The translations under genes and the position numbers were made by a program. Below the pieces are notes generated by a model. That model was not told the origin of the DNA, made no database searches, and saw nothing but the letters and a program-made list of their open reading frames with translations. This document shows, piece after piece, positions 32,169-41,718 of a DNA stretch of 64,000 nt (position 1 is its first letter; the number at the start of each line of letters is the position of its first letter). Source of the DNA: JBKQHQ01 sp052148715 (lineage in GTDB: Bacteria > Pseudomonadota > Alphaproteobacteria > Rhizobiales > Xanthobacteraceae); assembly GCA_052148715.1 (NCBI GenBank), contig JBKQHQ010000121.1:75886-139885 (forward strand), read 5' to 3'.

Positions 32169-34718
32169 TCAGAAATCCTTCAGCAGCCGCTCGATGTAGT
32201 CGAGCTCGATCTGCGGGCGGGCGGAATCACCGAAGCGCCGTCGCAGCTCTTCGAGAATGCGCCGTGCGCGCTGCACGTCGATCTCACCAGGCACTTTGAT
32301 GGTGGTGTCGTCGCCGTAGTCGCGGCCGCGCAACGGCCTGCCCAGCGGGTCGGTGTCCCGCTGCGCGCGCGCCATGCCGTTCCGCCCAGCCTGGCCGGGG
32401 CCAGGCCCGATACCTTGCTGCATGGCCTGGGCCAAGCCTTGCGCGCCCTTGCGCAGGGCTTCGAGCGCCTTGCCCTGGGAATCGACCGCGCCGTCAGCAT
32501 TGCCGTCGCCAAGTTGGCCTTCGGCATCGCCCATGGCTTCACCGGCGCGGCCCAGTTGATCCATCTCGCCCTGGCCCTGCTGTCCTTGTTGACCCTGCTG
32601 TCCTTGGCCTTGGTTCTGGCCGAATCCGTGCTTGCGCAATTGCTCCATCAGCTGATTGAGGCGGTCGCGCAGGCCCTGCTGGTCCTGGCGCAAATCGCCC
32701 ATCTGGTTTTGGTCGCCGCGCTGGCCGTGCTGCGGATTGCGGCGCTGGTCCTGCCCTTGCCGGAAGGTGCGGTCGCGCAGTTGCTGCTGCTTGCGAATCA
32801 TATCGCCGAGCTCATCCAGCGATGACATCATGTCGTCATCGCCATCCATACCCTGTCCGGGCTGCGCCATCTGCAGGTTTTCCAGCATCGACTGCAGCTG
32901 ATCGAGCAACGCACGGGCCGAGTCCTTGGAGCCCGAGCGCGCCAGCCGCTCGAGCCGGTCGATCAAATTCTGCAAATCCTGCGAGCGCAGAATGCGCGTG
33001 TTGCGGTCGAGCGGGCGGGCGAGCTGTTGCGGATTCTTGCGCAACTGCTCGGCCAGCGCCTGGAGAAACTTGTCCAGCGCCGCGCGCAACTCGTCGGTGA
33101 GCTTCTTGATCTCCTCATCGGTCGCGCCGCGTTCGAGCGCCTGGCGCAATTGCTCCTGCGCGGCGCGCAAGGCTTGCTCCACGTCGGATATGTTGCCGTC
33201 CTCAATGACAAGGGCGAGCGCCCACAAGCCGGCAACCACCTCGCGCAGCTCGTCATCCGTCTTGGCGTGGTTGAGCTGATAATTGACCGAGCGCAAGCCG
33301 AGATACGTGCCCAATTCCGGTGTGAAATGTTCCGGTGCGAGAGCAAGCGCGTCGAGCGCCGTCAGCACGATCGGCTTTGCATCGGCATCGAGCGCCAGAT
33401 TACGCCGCTGCTCAATCAAGGCACGGGCAAGCGGCTTGACGAAGCTTCGTTCCGGCAACCGGAACTCATGCGGTGCGCTGCGGCCCTCGTTGCCGGCCTC
33501 ATCACGCGCGGTCAGCGTCATGCTAACGTCGACGCCGGCCCAGGGATGCTCCGAGAGATCCTTGATGGTTTGCCCGACGCCGTTGCGGGTACGCGCCTGG
33601 GGCAGCACCAGCGAAAATTCCGGCGGTCCGAACAGCGGGCGTGGCTCCTTGGCGCCGTCGCCCCTCTTGCGCGCAAAAGTCGCGTGCGCCTCGGTCACGC
33701 CGTAGTCGTCCTCGAGCTTGTAGGCGAGCAGCAGCGAGCCGCGCACCTGCGGCTCCGGATCTTTGGCCAGCGCAATCGTCGGCGGCCGATCCGGTACGGC
33801 CGTAAAGTTCCAGGTGACGGCGTTGCCGGCACCGTGCACCGCTGCGGTGCCTGCCTCCTTGATGGTAAATCGCTGCTCTTCAGTGCCCGTCGGTGCAGCG
33901 GCGTGCTGGTCGGCGGAGCCCTCAGCGAGCCCGCCGGTCGTGTGGACATCCAGATTCACATCGCCGGTGGCGCGCACGACGAGCGTGCTGCCGGCCGGAA
34001 CCGCAAGTGAGCCGGTGCCTGTCGGTGTCGGCTCACCCTGCCGCATTCCGGCGAGGATCACCGGCGGCTTGCCCGTGTAGGTCGGGGGCGTCACCCAGGC
34101 ATCGACCCGGAATGTCCTGGCAGCCACCACGCCCTGCCAATCGAAGGCCGCGGCGATGCGTTTTGCCCGCTCGCCGGTCGCGGCGAAAAACGCCGCAACC
34201 ACCAAGAACAAAACAAGCGCCCGCAAAGCGAGCGGATCGCGCGCGGCAAGGTGGGGCGTCGGCAGACCCGCCTTCAGGGTCCGTGCTGCGCGAATGACCT
34301 GCTCCAAGTGGGCACGCCACAGCGCGAGCGACACCGGATCACTAGCGGTCACCGCCAGGTCGTCCGCGATGGCGGTTGCCGGCCGGTGCGCGAGGCCGCT
34401 GCCCCGGTCGAGCCGACGGAGCCCCTCGATACCGCTCGGCCAACGCTGGCGCAGGAGCGGGATTACCGCGACCGCCAGCACCACGGCGAACAGTACGAGC
34501 CCGGCTGCCCGCCCAATCGGGGGCAGCCACAGCCAAAGACCAGCCCAAGAGACGGCGAGGAACAAGCCAAGCACAGCGGCTGGCGCCGCCAGCGCCGGCC
34601 ACAGACGTTCCCAGAGAATCGTCAGGCGCGCACGCCGCACTGCCTGCTCAAGGAGGGTTTCGGTCTCTTGGCCTTTTCCGCCAATCGGTTCGGAGGTCTC
34701 CACGGGCGAATCACTCAC
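32169..34718 (-). CDS. TIGR02302/DUF4175 family large membrane protein
   Basis: An 849-residue protein. It has two or three N-terminal membrane helices (about residues 40-110), another at about 165-185, a beta-rich periplasmic middle (TFRVDAWVTPPTYTGKPPVIL), helical charged regions (about 480-640), and a Gln/Gly-rich C-terminal segment (GQGQQGQQGQQGQ near residue 715). This is the arrangement of the conserved alphaproteobacterial TIGR02302 family, whose function is not established. A following lysA gene runs on the same strand but starts beyond 34.8 kb. Confidence 0.85.
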   Translation of the reverse strand: MSDSPVETSEPIGGKGQETETLLEQAVRRARLTILWERLWPALAAPAAVLGLFLAVSWAGLWLWLPPIGRAAGLVLFAVVLAVAVIPLLRQRWPSGIEGLRRLDRGSGLAHRPATAIADDLAVTASDPVSLALWRAHLEQVIRAARTLKAGLPTPHLAARDPLALRALVLFLVVAAFFAATGERAKRIAAAFDWQGVVAARTFRVDAWVTPPTYTGKPPVILAGMRQGEPTPTGTGSLAVPAGSTLVVRATGDVNLDVHTTGGLAEGSADQHAAAPTGTEEQRFTIKEAGTAAVHGAGNAVTWNFTAVPDRPPTIALAKDPEPQVRGSLLLAYKLEDDYGVTEAHATFARKRGDGAKEPRPLFGPPEFSLVLPQARTRNGVGQTIKDLSEHPWAGVDVSMTLTARDEAGNEGRSAPHEFRLPERSFVKPLARALIEQRRNLALDADAKPIVLTALDALALAPEHFTPELGTYLGLRSVNYQLNHAKTDDELREVVAGLWALALVIEDGNISDVEQALRAAQEQLRQALERGATDEEIKKLTDELRAALDKFLQALAEQLRKNPQQLARPLDRNTRILRSQDLQNLIDRLERLARSGSKDSARALLDQLQSMLENLQMAQPGQGMDGDDDMMSSLDELGDMIRKQQQLRDRTFRQGQDQRRNPQHGQRGDQNQMGDLRQDQQGLRDRLNQLMEQLRKHGFGQNQGQGQQGQQGQQGQGEMDQLGRAGEAMGDAEGQLGDGNADGAVDSQGKALEALRKGAQGLAQAMQQGIGPGPGQAGRNGMARAQRDTDPLGRPLRGRDYGDDTTIKVPGEIDVQRARRILEELRRRFGDSARPQIELDYIERLLKDF

Positions 34719-34826
34719 CTGACACTCCCAGAATTTACGAATCCTAGATTAACACTTTAGCATGCGGGCGGGTCCGTGGCACAACGCTGCAAGAATCGTG
34801 ACATTACCTTTACCCATCTTTAGCGA

Positions 34827-36092
34827 TCACAGCCACGCCGGGAGTCGATCGAGCCCAATCAGCGCCTCGGTCTCGACACGTGGCCGCACCAGCGCCCATT
34901 CGGCGTCGCGAACCATAACTTCCGGCACCAACGGACGCGTATTGTAGGTACCTGCCTGCACCGCCCCATAGGCGCCAGCCGACATGATGGCGAGGAGATC
35001 GCCCGCTTGCAGCTCGGGCATGTCCCGGTCGAGCGCCAGGAAATCGCCGGATTCGCAAACCGGGCCCACCACGTCGGCGACAATCCGCCGCGCCGCCGCG
35101 GTCGGCTCGTCGACCGGCTTGATGTCGTGATGGGCCTCATAGAGCGTCGGCCGAATGAGATCGTTCATGCCGGCATCGACGATGACGAAGGTCTTGGCTT
35201 CACCGTGCTTCAGATAGAGCACGCGCGTGAGCAAAATTCCGGCATTGCCGACGAGCAGCCGGCCCGGTTCGAAGATCAAGGTGCAATCGAGATCGCGCGT
35301 GGCGCGCTTGACCATTTCGGCATAGGCCTCCGGATGCGGCGGCGGCTCATTGTCCTCTTGATACGGAATGCCGAGACCGCCCCCGAGATCGATATGCTCG
35401 ATGCGATGACCATCGGCGCGTAGCGTGCGGACGAAATCGGCCAGCAAGGCGAACGCGCTGTCGAACGGTTCAAGCTCGGTGATCTGGCTGCCGATATGCA
35501 TGTCGACGCCCGTGATGACGACACCGGGCAGTTTTGCCGCAAGCCGATAGACCTCGCGGGCACGGCTGATCGGGATGCCGAACTTGTTCTCCGCCTTGCC
35601 GGTGGCGATCTTGGCGTGCGTGCGCGGGTCAACGTCGGGATTGACCCGCACTGAAATATTGACCCGTGCATCCTTCGACACCGCAATGCTCGACAGCAGC
35701 TCAAGCTCTGGCTCCGACTCGACATTGACGCAGAGAATTCCCTCCTCGACCGCGAGCGCAAGCTCGTGCGCGGTCTTTCCGACCCCGGAGAACATGATCT
35801 TTTGCGGCGGGATCCCCGCTTCGCGCGCGCGTCTGAGCTCGCCCTGCGACACCACATCTGCGCCGGCTCCGAGCTTGGCGAGGGTGCGGATCACCGCCTG
35901 ATTGGAATTGGCCTTCATGGCATAGCAGACCAGCGCGCGGACGTCGGCGAAGGCCCCGGCGAAGATCTTGTAGTGGCGCTCGAGCGTGGCGGTGGAATAG
36001 CAATAGAACGGCGTACCCACGGCCTCGGCCAGCGCGGTTAAGTTCACCCCCTCAGCGTGCATCACGCCGTCGCGGTAGGCGAAATGGTGCAT
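34827..36092 (-). CDS. lysA: Diaminopimelate decarboxylase
   Basis: A 421-residue PLP enzyme that makes lysine from meso-diaminopimelate. The PLP lysine is Lys60 (CYAMKANSNQ). Other landmarks are HIGSQI, DLGGGLGIPY, FEPGRLLVGNAG and the active-site Cys in PVCESGDFLA. The ATG at 36092 gives the standard size; the frame upstream of it overlaps lptM and is not family-like. It is 7 bases downstream of lptM, in the conserved argH-lptM-lysA order. Confidence 0.94.
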   Translation of the reverse strand: MHHFAYRDGVMHAEGVNLTALAEAVGTPFYCYSTATLERHYKIFAGAFADVRALVCYAMKANSNQAVIRTLAKLGAGADVVSQGELRRAREAGIPPQKIMFSGVGKTAHELALAVEEGILCVNVESEPELELLSSIAVSKDARVNISVRVNPDVDPRTHAKIATGKAENKFGIPISRAREVYRLAAKLPGVVITGVDMHIGSQITELEPFDSAFALLADFVRTLRADGHRIEHIDLGGGLGIPYQEDNEPPPHPEAYAEMVKRATRDLDCTLIFEPGRLLVGNAGILLTRVLYLKHGEAKTFVIVDAGMNDLIRPTLYEAHHDIKPVDEPTAAARRIVADVVGPVCESGDFLALDRDMPELQAGDLLAIMSAGAYGAVQAGTYNTRPLVPEVMVRDAEWALVRPRVETEALIGLDRLPAWL

Positions 36093-36099
36093 CTCAGGT

Positions 36100-36333
36100 T
36101 CAGTTGAGCAAGGGGTCGAGGACGGTGCTCTTCCGTGGTGGCGGCTGCGGCGCGGCTGCGATCGGCTCGCCGTTCGGTCCAAGCCGCGGCGGATTTCCGG
36201 CCGGCTCTTGGACCGCGGCCCCGGGCGGCAGATCGAGCGGCCCTTTGCGGCCGCACCCGCCAAGCGCGAGCCCAATCAGGACCACAGCTACCGTGGCGCA
36301 ACGCAGAATGGGCGGACGGGCCGGGTTACTCAC
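36100..36333 (-). CDS. lptM: Small lipoprotein LptM (YifL-like)
   Basis: A 77-residue lipoprotein. The lipobox is LGGCGRKGP, with the lipidated Cys at residue 27 after a short hydrophobic signal. The GRKGPLDLPP motif directly after the Cys is the hallmark of LptM, which assists maturation of the LPS translocon LptDE in enterobacteria. The rest is Pro-rich and disordered. The position between argH and lysA is conserved in alphaproteobacteria. Confidence 0.85.
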   Translation of the reverse strand: MSNPARPPILRCATVAVVLIGLALGGCGRKGPLDLPPGAAVQEPAGNPPRLGPNGEPIAAAPQPPPRKSTVLDPLLN

Positions 36334-36408
36334 GTCATGCGCTCCAAGAAATCAAGAATTACCATAGCAGATCGCCCAAGCGCTGCGCGAGAGCTGCATA
36401 CGGGGTTC

Positions 36409-37800
36409 TCACTGCTTTTCCTTCTGCAGCCGTTTCAACCACCTATTGGCTTCCGCCCGCACGTTTTTCGGCGCCGTGCCGCCCTGGCTGGTGCGGCTCT
36501 TGACCGAGCGCTCGACCGACAGGACCTCGAAGACGCCGTCGTTGATGCGTGGCTCGATCGACTGCATGGTTTCCAATGGTACGCGGTGCAGCGGTAACCC
36601 TGCCGCTGCCGCCGTGGCAACAATGCGGCCGGTCACGTAGTGTGCCTGCCGAAACGGCATGTTGAGCGCGCGCACAAGCCAATCGGCGAGGTCGGTAGCC
36701 GTGGCATAGCCGTCTCCTGCAGCCTTCTTCATACGTACGGCGTCAGGCTCGAGATCCCGCACCATGCCGGTCATGGCGGCGATGGACAAGGAAAGGGCCG
36801 AGAGCGCATCGATGGCGCCTTCCTTATCCTCTTGCATGTCCTTCTGATAGGCGAGCGGCAGACCCTTCATCACCACGAGGAGCGCGCTGAGCGCGCCGAT
36901 AATTCGGCCGGTCTTGGCGCGTACCAACTCGGCCGCGTCCGGGTTGCGCTTCTGCGGCATGATCGAGGAGCCCGTGGTAAATTTGTCCGAGAGCCGGACG
37001 AGCCCCGCCAAAGGCGAGGTCCAGATCACGATCTCCTCGGCGAAGCGGGAGAGATGGATTGCCGCGATCGCGGCTGCCGCCAGCGTCTCCAAGACGAAAT
37101 CGCGATCGGAGACGGCGTCGAGGGAGTTTGCCATTGGCCGGTCGAAGCCGAGCGCCTGCGCCACCATCTCGCGATCGAGCGCGAACGACGTGCCGGCGAG
37201 CGCCGCAGCACCAAGCGGGCACTCATTGAGCCGGCCCCGCGCATCCCGAAGTCGGTCGCGGTCGCGCCCGGTCATCTCGACATAGGCGAGCAGATGGTGG
37301 CCGAACGTAACCGGTTGCGCGGTCTGCAAGTGCGTGAAGCCCGGCATCACAGTCGCGGCGTGCGCCAGCGCCTTCTCCGCCAGCGCGCGCTGGTAGTCGG
37401 CGAGCGCTTGGTCGAGACCATCGATGGTATCGCGAATCCACAGGCGAAAATCCGTCGCCACCTGGTCGTTGCGTGAGCGAGCCGTGTGCAGGCGCCCGGC
37501 AACCGGCCCGATCAACTCGCCGAGCCGGCCCTCCACGTTCATGTGGATGTCCTCGAGCGAGCGCTTGAATTCGAAGCGGCCGCTCTCGATCTCCGAAAGT
37601 ATCGTGTCCAGGCCGTGGGCGATCTGGTCGCCATCCTCCGCCGTAATAATGCCTTGCTTGGCGAGCATCGCCGCGTGAGCCTTGGACGCACGGATGTCTT
37701 GGCGGTAGAGATGCCGGTCGAAATCAATGGAGGCGTTGATCTCCTCCATGATGGCATCGGGGCCTGACGCGAAGCGCCCACCCCAGATCTTGTTGCTCAT
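36409..37800 (-). CDS. argH: Argininosuccinate lyase
   Basis: A 463-residue enzyme of the fumarase/aspartase superfamily for the last step of arginine synthesis. It shows WGGRFASGPDAIMEEINASI at the N-terminus, HTARSRNDQVATD, the catalytic T-H pair in MPGFTHLQTAQPV, and the family signature GSSIMPQKRNPD. The ATG at 37800 gives the standard start; an upstream in-frame extension is not family-like. It is divergent from tlpA with 26 bases between the starts, so the two promoters must overlap the opposite gene ends. Confidence 0.95.
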   Translation of the reverse strand: MSNKIWGGRFASGPDAIMEEINASIDFDRHLYRQDIRASKAHAAMLAKQGIITAEDGDQIAHGLDTILSEIESGRFEFKRSLEDIHMNVEGRLGELIGPVAGRLHTARSRNDQVATDFRLWIRDTIDGLDQALADYQRALAEKALAHAATVMPGFTHLQTAQPVTFGHHLLAYVEMTGRDRDRLRDARGRLNECPLGAAALAGTSFALDREMVAQALGFDRPMANSLDAVSDRDFVLETLAAAAIAAIHLSRFAEEIVIWTSPLAGLVRLSDKFTTGSSIMPQKRNPDAAELVRAKTGRIIGALSALLVVMKGLPLAYQKDMQEDKEGAIDALSALSLSIAAMTGMVRDLEPDAVRMKKAAGDGYATATDLADWLVRALNMPFRQAHYVTGRIVATAAAAGLPLHRVPLETMQSIEPRINDGVFEVLSVERSVKSRTSQGGTAPKNVRAEANRWLKRLQKEKQ

Positions 37801-37826
37801 GCACGTCCACCGAGGTTGATTTATCC

Positions 37827-38495
37827 GTGACCGCGCAAACCGAGGACACGCCGCAACGCCGGCGCCGCCGGCTGGTGCCGATCGCATTGGCAGCGCTGGC
37901 TGGGGCTTTGGCCGGGATTGCGGGGGTATACGGGATCGCTAGCGTCGGGCGCAATGCGGACGCGGCCGTCTGCCATGATGCGGTTGACACCGCAAAGCGC
38001 ATTGCGACCCTGTCGCGCGGTGAAGTTGCGGCCCTCACTCCCGCCGCGACGCCGCTTCATGTCCCCGATCTGAGCTTTGTCGATGCGACCGGACATGATC
38101 GCACGCTCGCCGATTGGCGCGGGCGGACCGTGCTGCTCAATTTGTGGGCGACCTGGTGTGTGCCGTGCCGCCGGGAAATGCCTGCATTGGATGCGCTCGA
38201 GGCAAAGCTCGGCTCCGAGCAGTTCGAGGTCGTGGCAGTCAATGTCGACCCGCGTGATGCGAAGAAGGCCCGCACCTGGCTCGATGACACCGGCGTGAAG
38301 CGGCTCAGCTATTACGCGGATCAGGATGGAAAGACCTTGAAGAGCCTCAAGCTCATCGGCCGCGCTTTTGGCATGCCGACCACGGTCCTGATCGATCCGG
38401 CCGGCTGCGAGATCGGTACCATGGCGGGCCCGGCCGAATGGGCGAGCGAGGATGGCGTGCGGCTGATTTCGGCCGCGCTCCAGCGGGGATCGTGA
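37827..38495 (+). CDS. tlpA: Membrane-anchored thiol:disulfide oxidoreductase
   Basis: A 222-residue protein with an N-terminal membrane anchor (about 17-40) and a periplasmic thioredoxin domain. The active site is WATWCVPCRREMP, with the cis-Pro in FGMPTTVLID. In Bradyrhizobium, TlpA reduces copper chaperones and CoxB for cytochrome aa3 assembly. The start is GTG 37827. The position next to argH is conserved in related genomes. Confidence 0.9.
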   Translation: MTAQTEDTPQRRRRRLVPIALAALAGALAGIAGVYGIASVGRNADAAVCHDAVDTAKRIATLSRGEVAALTPAATPLHVPDLSFVDATGHDRTLADWRGRTVLLNLWATWCVPCRREMPALDALEAKLGSEQFEVVAVNVDPRDAKKARTWLDDTGVKRLSYYADQDGKTLKSLKLIGRAFGMPTTVLIDPAGCEIGTMAGPAEWASEDGVRLISAALQRGS

Positions 38496-38519
38496 CCGGA
38501 GAGCGGCGAACCGCGACGG

Positions 38520-38720
38520 TCACGCACTGACGTTGATGGAATTGCCGACGCCCGAAGGAAGGTTCGCCAGCGAAGCACCATTCTGCAGCGCGGGATCGAT
38601 CAAACTGGCGATCGCGGCTTGGCTCTGGGCTTGCTCGCGTAGAACGCTGATCGCAATCGACTGCTGAGTTTGCCCGGCTTTGGCGGTGATAAGGGCGGCA
38701 GCGAGCGCGGCGACGTCCAT
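38520..38720 (-). CDS. YjfB-like putative motility protein, 66 aa
   Basis: A small helical protein starting MDVAALAAALITAKAGQTQQ and ending with NLPSGVGNSINVSA. This pattern (an MD-A-LA start, two amphipathic helices, a conserved G-N-ISA tail) matches the small YjfB 'putative motility protein' family. The ATG at 38720 has GAGGAG 10 bases upstream. There is no membrane segment. Its role is unknown; the family was named from co-occurrence with flagellar genes, but none are nearby here. Confidence 0.65.
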   Translation of the reverse strand: MDVAALAAALITAKAGQTQQSIAISVLREQAQSQAAIASLIDPALQNGASLANLPSGVGNSINVSA

Positions 38721-38745
38721 GATCGAAAACTCCTCGGCGCAGGCG

Positions 38746-38775
38746 CTGGCCAAGCCTGCCCTCAGGCTTGGCCAG
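38746..38775. terminator. Perfect 13-bp hairpin downstream of the hydroxybutyryl-CoA dehydrogenase gene
   Basis: CTGGCCAAGCCTG (38746-38758) and CAGGCTTGGCCAG (38763-38775) pair perfectly around the loop CCCT. It lies between two leftward genes, 73 bases after the dehydrogenase stop. It has no T-tract, so it may be an RNA 3'-end stabiliser or a dispersed palindrome rather than an intrinsic terminator. Confidence 0.55.
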
Positions 38776-38847
38776 GGTGAGTCCTGGCTTCCAGGAGAGG
38801 CAGTCTGGCAGCGAACGGTTAATTTCCTCTGTGTGCCGTTGGCGCTG

Positions 38848-39729
38848 TTATCGGGTCGGGACCGGCTTTTCGCCTCGGTAATCATAGAACCCGCGCTGCG
38901 TCTTGCGCCCAAGCCAGCGTGCCTCGACGTACTTCACCAACAGCGGACAGGGGCGGTATTTCGAGTCGGCCAGCCCTTCGTGCAGGACCTGCATCACGGA
39001 CAGACAGGTGTCGAGGCCGATGAAGTCCGCAAGCTCAAGCGGCCCCATCGGATGATGCGCGCCAAGCCGCATGGCGTTGTCGATGGCCTCGACGTTGCCC
39101 ACCCCTTCGTAGAGCGTATAGATCGCCTCGTTGATCATCGGCAGGAGGATCCGGTTGACGATGAACGCCGGGAAATCCTCGGAGACGGCGATAGTCTTGC
39201 CGAGCCTTTTCACGAAGTCCCGGGTGGCCTCGAAGGTGGGGTCGTCGGTCGCGATACCGCGGATCACCTCGACGAGCTCCATCAAGGGCACCGGATTCAT
39301 GAAATGGATGCCGATGAAACGCTCAGGCCGATCGGTCGACGCCGCGAGACGGGTGATGGAGATCGACGAGGTATTCGTGCCGATGATGGCGGCCGGCTTC
39401 GCCACCGCGCAGAGGTCGACGAAGATCTTGCGCTTGACCTCTTCCTTCTCGGTCGCGGTCTCGATCACCAGGTCGCAGTCGCTGAGCGCGTCGAGCGTCT
39501 CGGCGGTCTTGATGCGGTCGAGCGCCTTCTTCTTGGCCTCGTCCGTGATCAAGCTCTTGCTGACCTGGCGCGTCATATTGCCGTTGATCGTGGCGAGCGC
39601 CGACTTGATCGGCTCCAGCGCGATGTCGTTGAGCAGCACATCATAGCCCGCCAAGGCGCAGACATGCGCAATGCCGTTGCCCATTTGACCGGCACCGATC
39701 ACGCCGACTTTCCGAATGGTGGGGCTCAT
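38848..39729 (-). CDS. 3-hydroxybutyryl-CoA dehydrogenase
   Basis: A 293-residue NAD(P)-dependent enzyme interconverting acetoacetyl-CoA and 3-hydroxybutyryl-CoA. The Rossmann motif is GVIGAGQMGNGIA at residues 9-21. The catalytic His lies in GIHFMNPVPLMELVEVI and its Glu partner in that same block. The C-terminal dimer domain begins SEDFPAFIVNRILLPMINEA. Single-domain length excludes FadB. It is upstream-adjacent to etfB-etfA on the same strand, so it may work in fatty-acid oxidation, polyhydroxybutyrate turnover or the ethylmalonyl-CoA pathway. Confidence 0.9.
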   Translation of the reverse strand: MSPTIRKVGVIGAGQMGNGIAHVCALAGYDVLLNDIALEPIKSALATINGNMTRQVSKSLITDEAKKKALDRIKTAETLDALSDCDLVIETATEKEEVKRKIFVDLCAVAKPAAIIGTNTSSISITRLAASTDRPERFIGIHFMNPVPLMELVEVIRGIATDDPTFEATRDFVKRLGKTIAVSEDFPAFIVNRILLPMINEAIYTLYEGVGNVEAIDNAMRLGAHHPMGPLELADFIGLDTCLSVMQVLHEGLADSKYRPCPLLVKYVEARWLGRKTQRGFYDYRGEKPVPTR

Positions 39730-39857
39730 TATGTTTCGTCCAATGCGGCCCGCAGTCCGAGCCGTGCCCGACCAGCGCCGCTTCTCTGAGACCGCATGAT
39801 TCTACGACGATCCACGCAACGATGCCATCTTGCGCCTATTCATACTTAGACTGAGGG

Positions 39858-40802
39858 TTACCGACCGACCTTGCCGAGCTCGCTCGCCAGCTCCGGAAGC
39901 GCCTGAAACAAATCGGCGACGAGGCCGTAGTCGGCGACCTGGAAAATCGGTGCCTCCTCGTCCTTGTTGATGGCGACGATGACCTTAGAATCCTTCATGC
40001 CGGCGAGGTGCTGGATGGCTCCCGAGATGCCGACCGCGATATAGAGCTCGGGCGCGACCACCTTGCCGGTCTGGCCGACCTGCCAGTCGTTTGGCGCGTA
40101 GCCCGCGTCGACGGCAGCGCGCGAGGCGCCGATGGCGGCGCCCAGCTTCTCGGCGACCGGCTCAATATATTTTGCGAAATTCTCCCGGTTTTGCATCGCC
40201 CGCCCGCCGGAAATGATGATCTTTGCCGAGGTCAGCTCCGGCCGATCGAGCTTGGACAGTTCCTCGCCGACGAAGCTCGAGATGCCAGGGTCGGCTGCCG
40301 GGGGCACCACCTCGATCGACGCCGAGCCGCCCTCACCCGCTGCCTGGAAGCCTGCGGTGCGGATTGTCATAACCTTTTTAGGGTCGATCGAGCGCACGGT
40401 CTGGACGGCGTTCCCGGCATAGATCGGCCGTTCGAACGTATCCGGCGCCACGACCTTGAGTACTTCGGAGATCTGCATGACGTCGAGGAGCGCGGCCACC
40501 CGAGGCATAAAGTTCTTGCCGGAGGTCGTCGCCGGCGCCACGAAGAACCCGTAAGGTGCCGCGAGCGAAACGATCAGCGCCGCCATCGGCTCGGCGAGCG
40601 CATGCTCGTAGACCGGCGCGTCGGCGAGGAGAACCTTGGCTACCCCGTCGAGCTTGGCGGCGGCTTCCGCGACGGGGCGACAATTCGCGCCGGCGACGAG
40701 CACGTGCACGTCGCTGGCGAGCGCCTTAGCGGCCGTGAGCGCCTTGTGGGTCGCGTCGCGCAACCGCTGATTGTCGTGTTCGGCGACGAGCAGGGTCGGC
40801 AT
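39858..40802 (-). CDS. etfA: Electron transfer flavoprotein alpha subunit
   Basis: A 314-residue FAD-binding subunit that collects electrons from acyl-CoA dehydrogenases and passes them to ETF-quinone oxidoreductase. Signature regions are IIISGGRAMQN, ASRAAVDAGYAPNDWQVGQTGK, PELYIAVGISGAIQHLAGMK and the terminal ADLFQALPELAS. The ATG at 40802 overlaps the etfB stop (TGATG), showing translational coupling. Confidence 0.95.
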   Translation of the reverse strand: MPTLLVAEHDNQRLRDATHKALTAAKALASDVHVLVAGANCRPVAEAAAKLDGVAKVLLADAPVYEHALAEPMAALIVSLAAPYGFFVAPATTSGKNFMPRVAALLDVMQISEVLKVVAPDTFERPIYAGNAVQTVRSIDPKKVMTIRTAGFQAAGEGGSASIEVVPPAADPGISSFVGEELSKLDRPELTSAKIIISGGRAMQNRENFAKYIEPVAEKLGAAIGASRAAVDAGYAPNDWQVGQTGKVVAPELYIAVGISGAIQHLAGMKDSKVIVAINKDEEAPIFQVADYGLVADLFQALPELASELGKVGR

Positions 40803-41551
40803 CACAGGACTCCTGCTTCGTTTTTGAGCTTGCCTACAAGTTCGGCGACGGACGCGACCTTGACCCCAGACTTGCGCCGAGACGGCTCGATCGTCTTGAG
40901 GACCTCAAGCCGCGGCTTGACATCGACCCCATAAGCCTGCGGCGTCTTCTCGTCGATCGGTTTTTTCTTCGCCTTCATGATGTTGGGCAGGCTGGCATAG
41001 CGCGGCTCGTTGAGCCGCAAATCGGTCGTCACGATTGCGGGGCCCTTGAGCTTGATGGTCTGCAGCCCTCCATCGACCTCACGCGTGACCGTGATGTCGG
41101 AACCGTCGATGACGATTTTCGAGGCGAAGGTGCCCTGCGGCCAACCCAGCAAAGCCGCCAGCATTTGACCGGTCTGGTTACAATCGTCGTCGATCGCCTG
41201 CTTGCCGAGAATGACGAGCCCGGGCTGCTCGGCATCGACGATGGCTTTGAGGAGCTTGGCGACGGCGAGCGGCTCGACTGCCCCCTCGGCCTTCACCAGG
41301 ATGCCGCGATCGGCGCCCATCGCGAGACCGGTGCGGATCGTTTCGGCGGCTTGGGCCGGGCCGATCGATACGCAGATGACCTCGGTGGCCTTCCCGGCCT
41401 CCTTGATCCGCAGCGCCTCCTCGACGGCGATCTCGTCGAATGGATTCATCGACATCTTGACGTTGGCGAGATCCACGCCCGAGCCGTCCGTCTTGACGCG
41501 AATTTTGACGTTGTAGTCGACAACCCGCTTAACGGGCACAAGGATTTTCAT
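40802..41551 (-). CDS. etfB: Electron transfer flavoprotein beta subunit
   Basis: A 249-residue AMP-binding partner of EtfA. Landmarks are MKILVPVKRVVDYNVKIRVK, NPFDEIAVEEALRIKE, AIDDDCNQTGQMLAALLG and the ETF beta signature region VTREVDGGLQTI. A run of G on the minus strand just before the ATG (GAGGGGGAACC) gives the ribosome binding site. etfB-etfA followed by the hydroxyacyl-CoA dehydrogenase points to beta-oxidation or ethylmalonyl-CoA metabolism. Confidence 0.95.
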   Translation of the reverse strand: MKILVPVKRVVDYNVKIRVKTDGSGVDLANVKMSMNPFDEIAVEEALRIKEAGKATEVICVSIGPAQAAETIRTGLAMGADRGILVKAEGAVEPLAVAKLLKAIVDAEQPGLVILGKQAIDDDCNQTGQMLAALLGWPQGTFASKIVIDGSDITVTREVDGGLQTIKLKGPAIVTTDLRLNEPRYASLPNIMKAKKKPIDEKTPQAYGVDVKPRLEVLKTIEPSRRKSGVKVASVAELVGKLKNEAGVL

Positions 41552-41718
41552 GGTTCCCCCTCCCTCGGGGGGTGCGCAAAGCCCGGCAAAGTACTGGCCT
41601 CGCCGATCAGGTGTCAACGTGAACGGTGCAAATCATCGACCGGCGCAGACCAGCCGGCGGCTTGCGGCCGCTCTCTTCGCCCGCCCCGTGATCGCGAGCC
41701 CGGCGTCGCGCCGCCGGT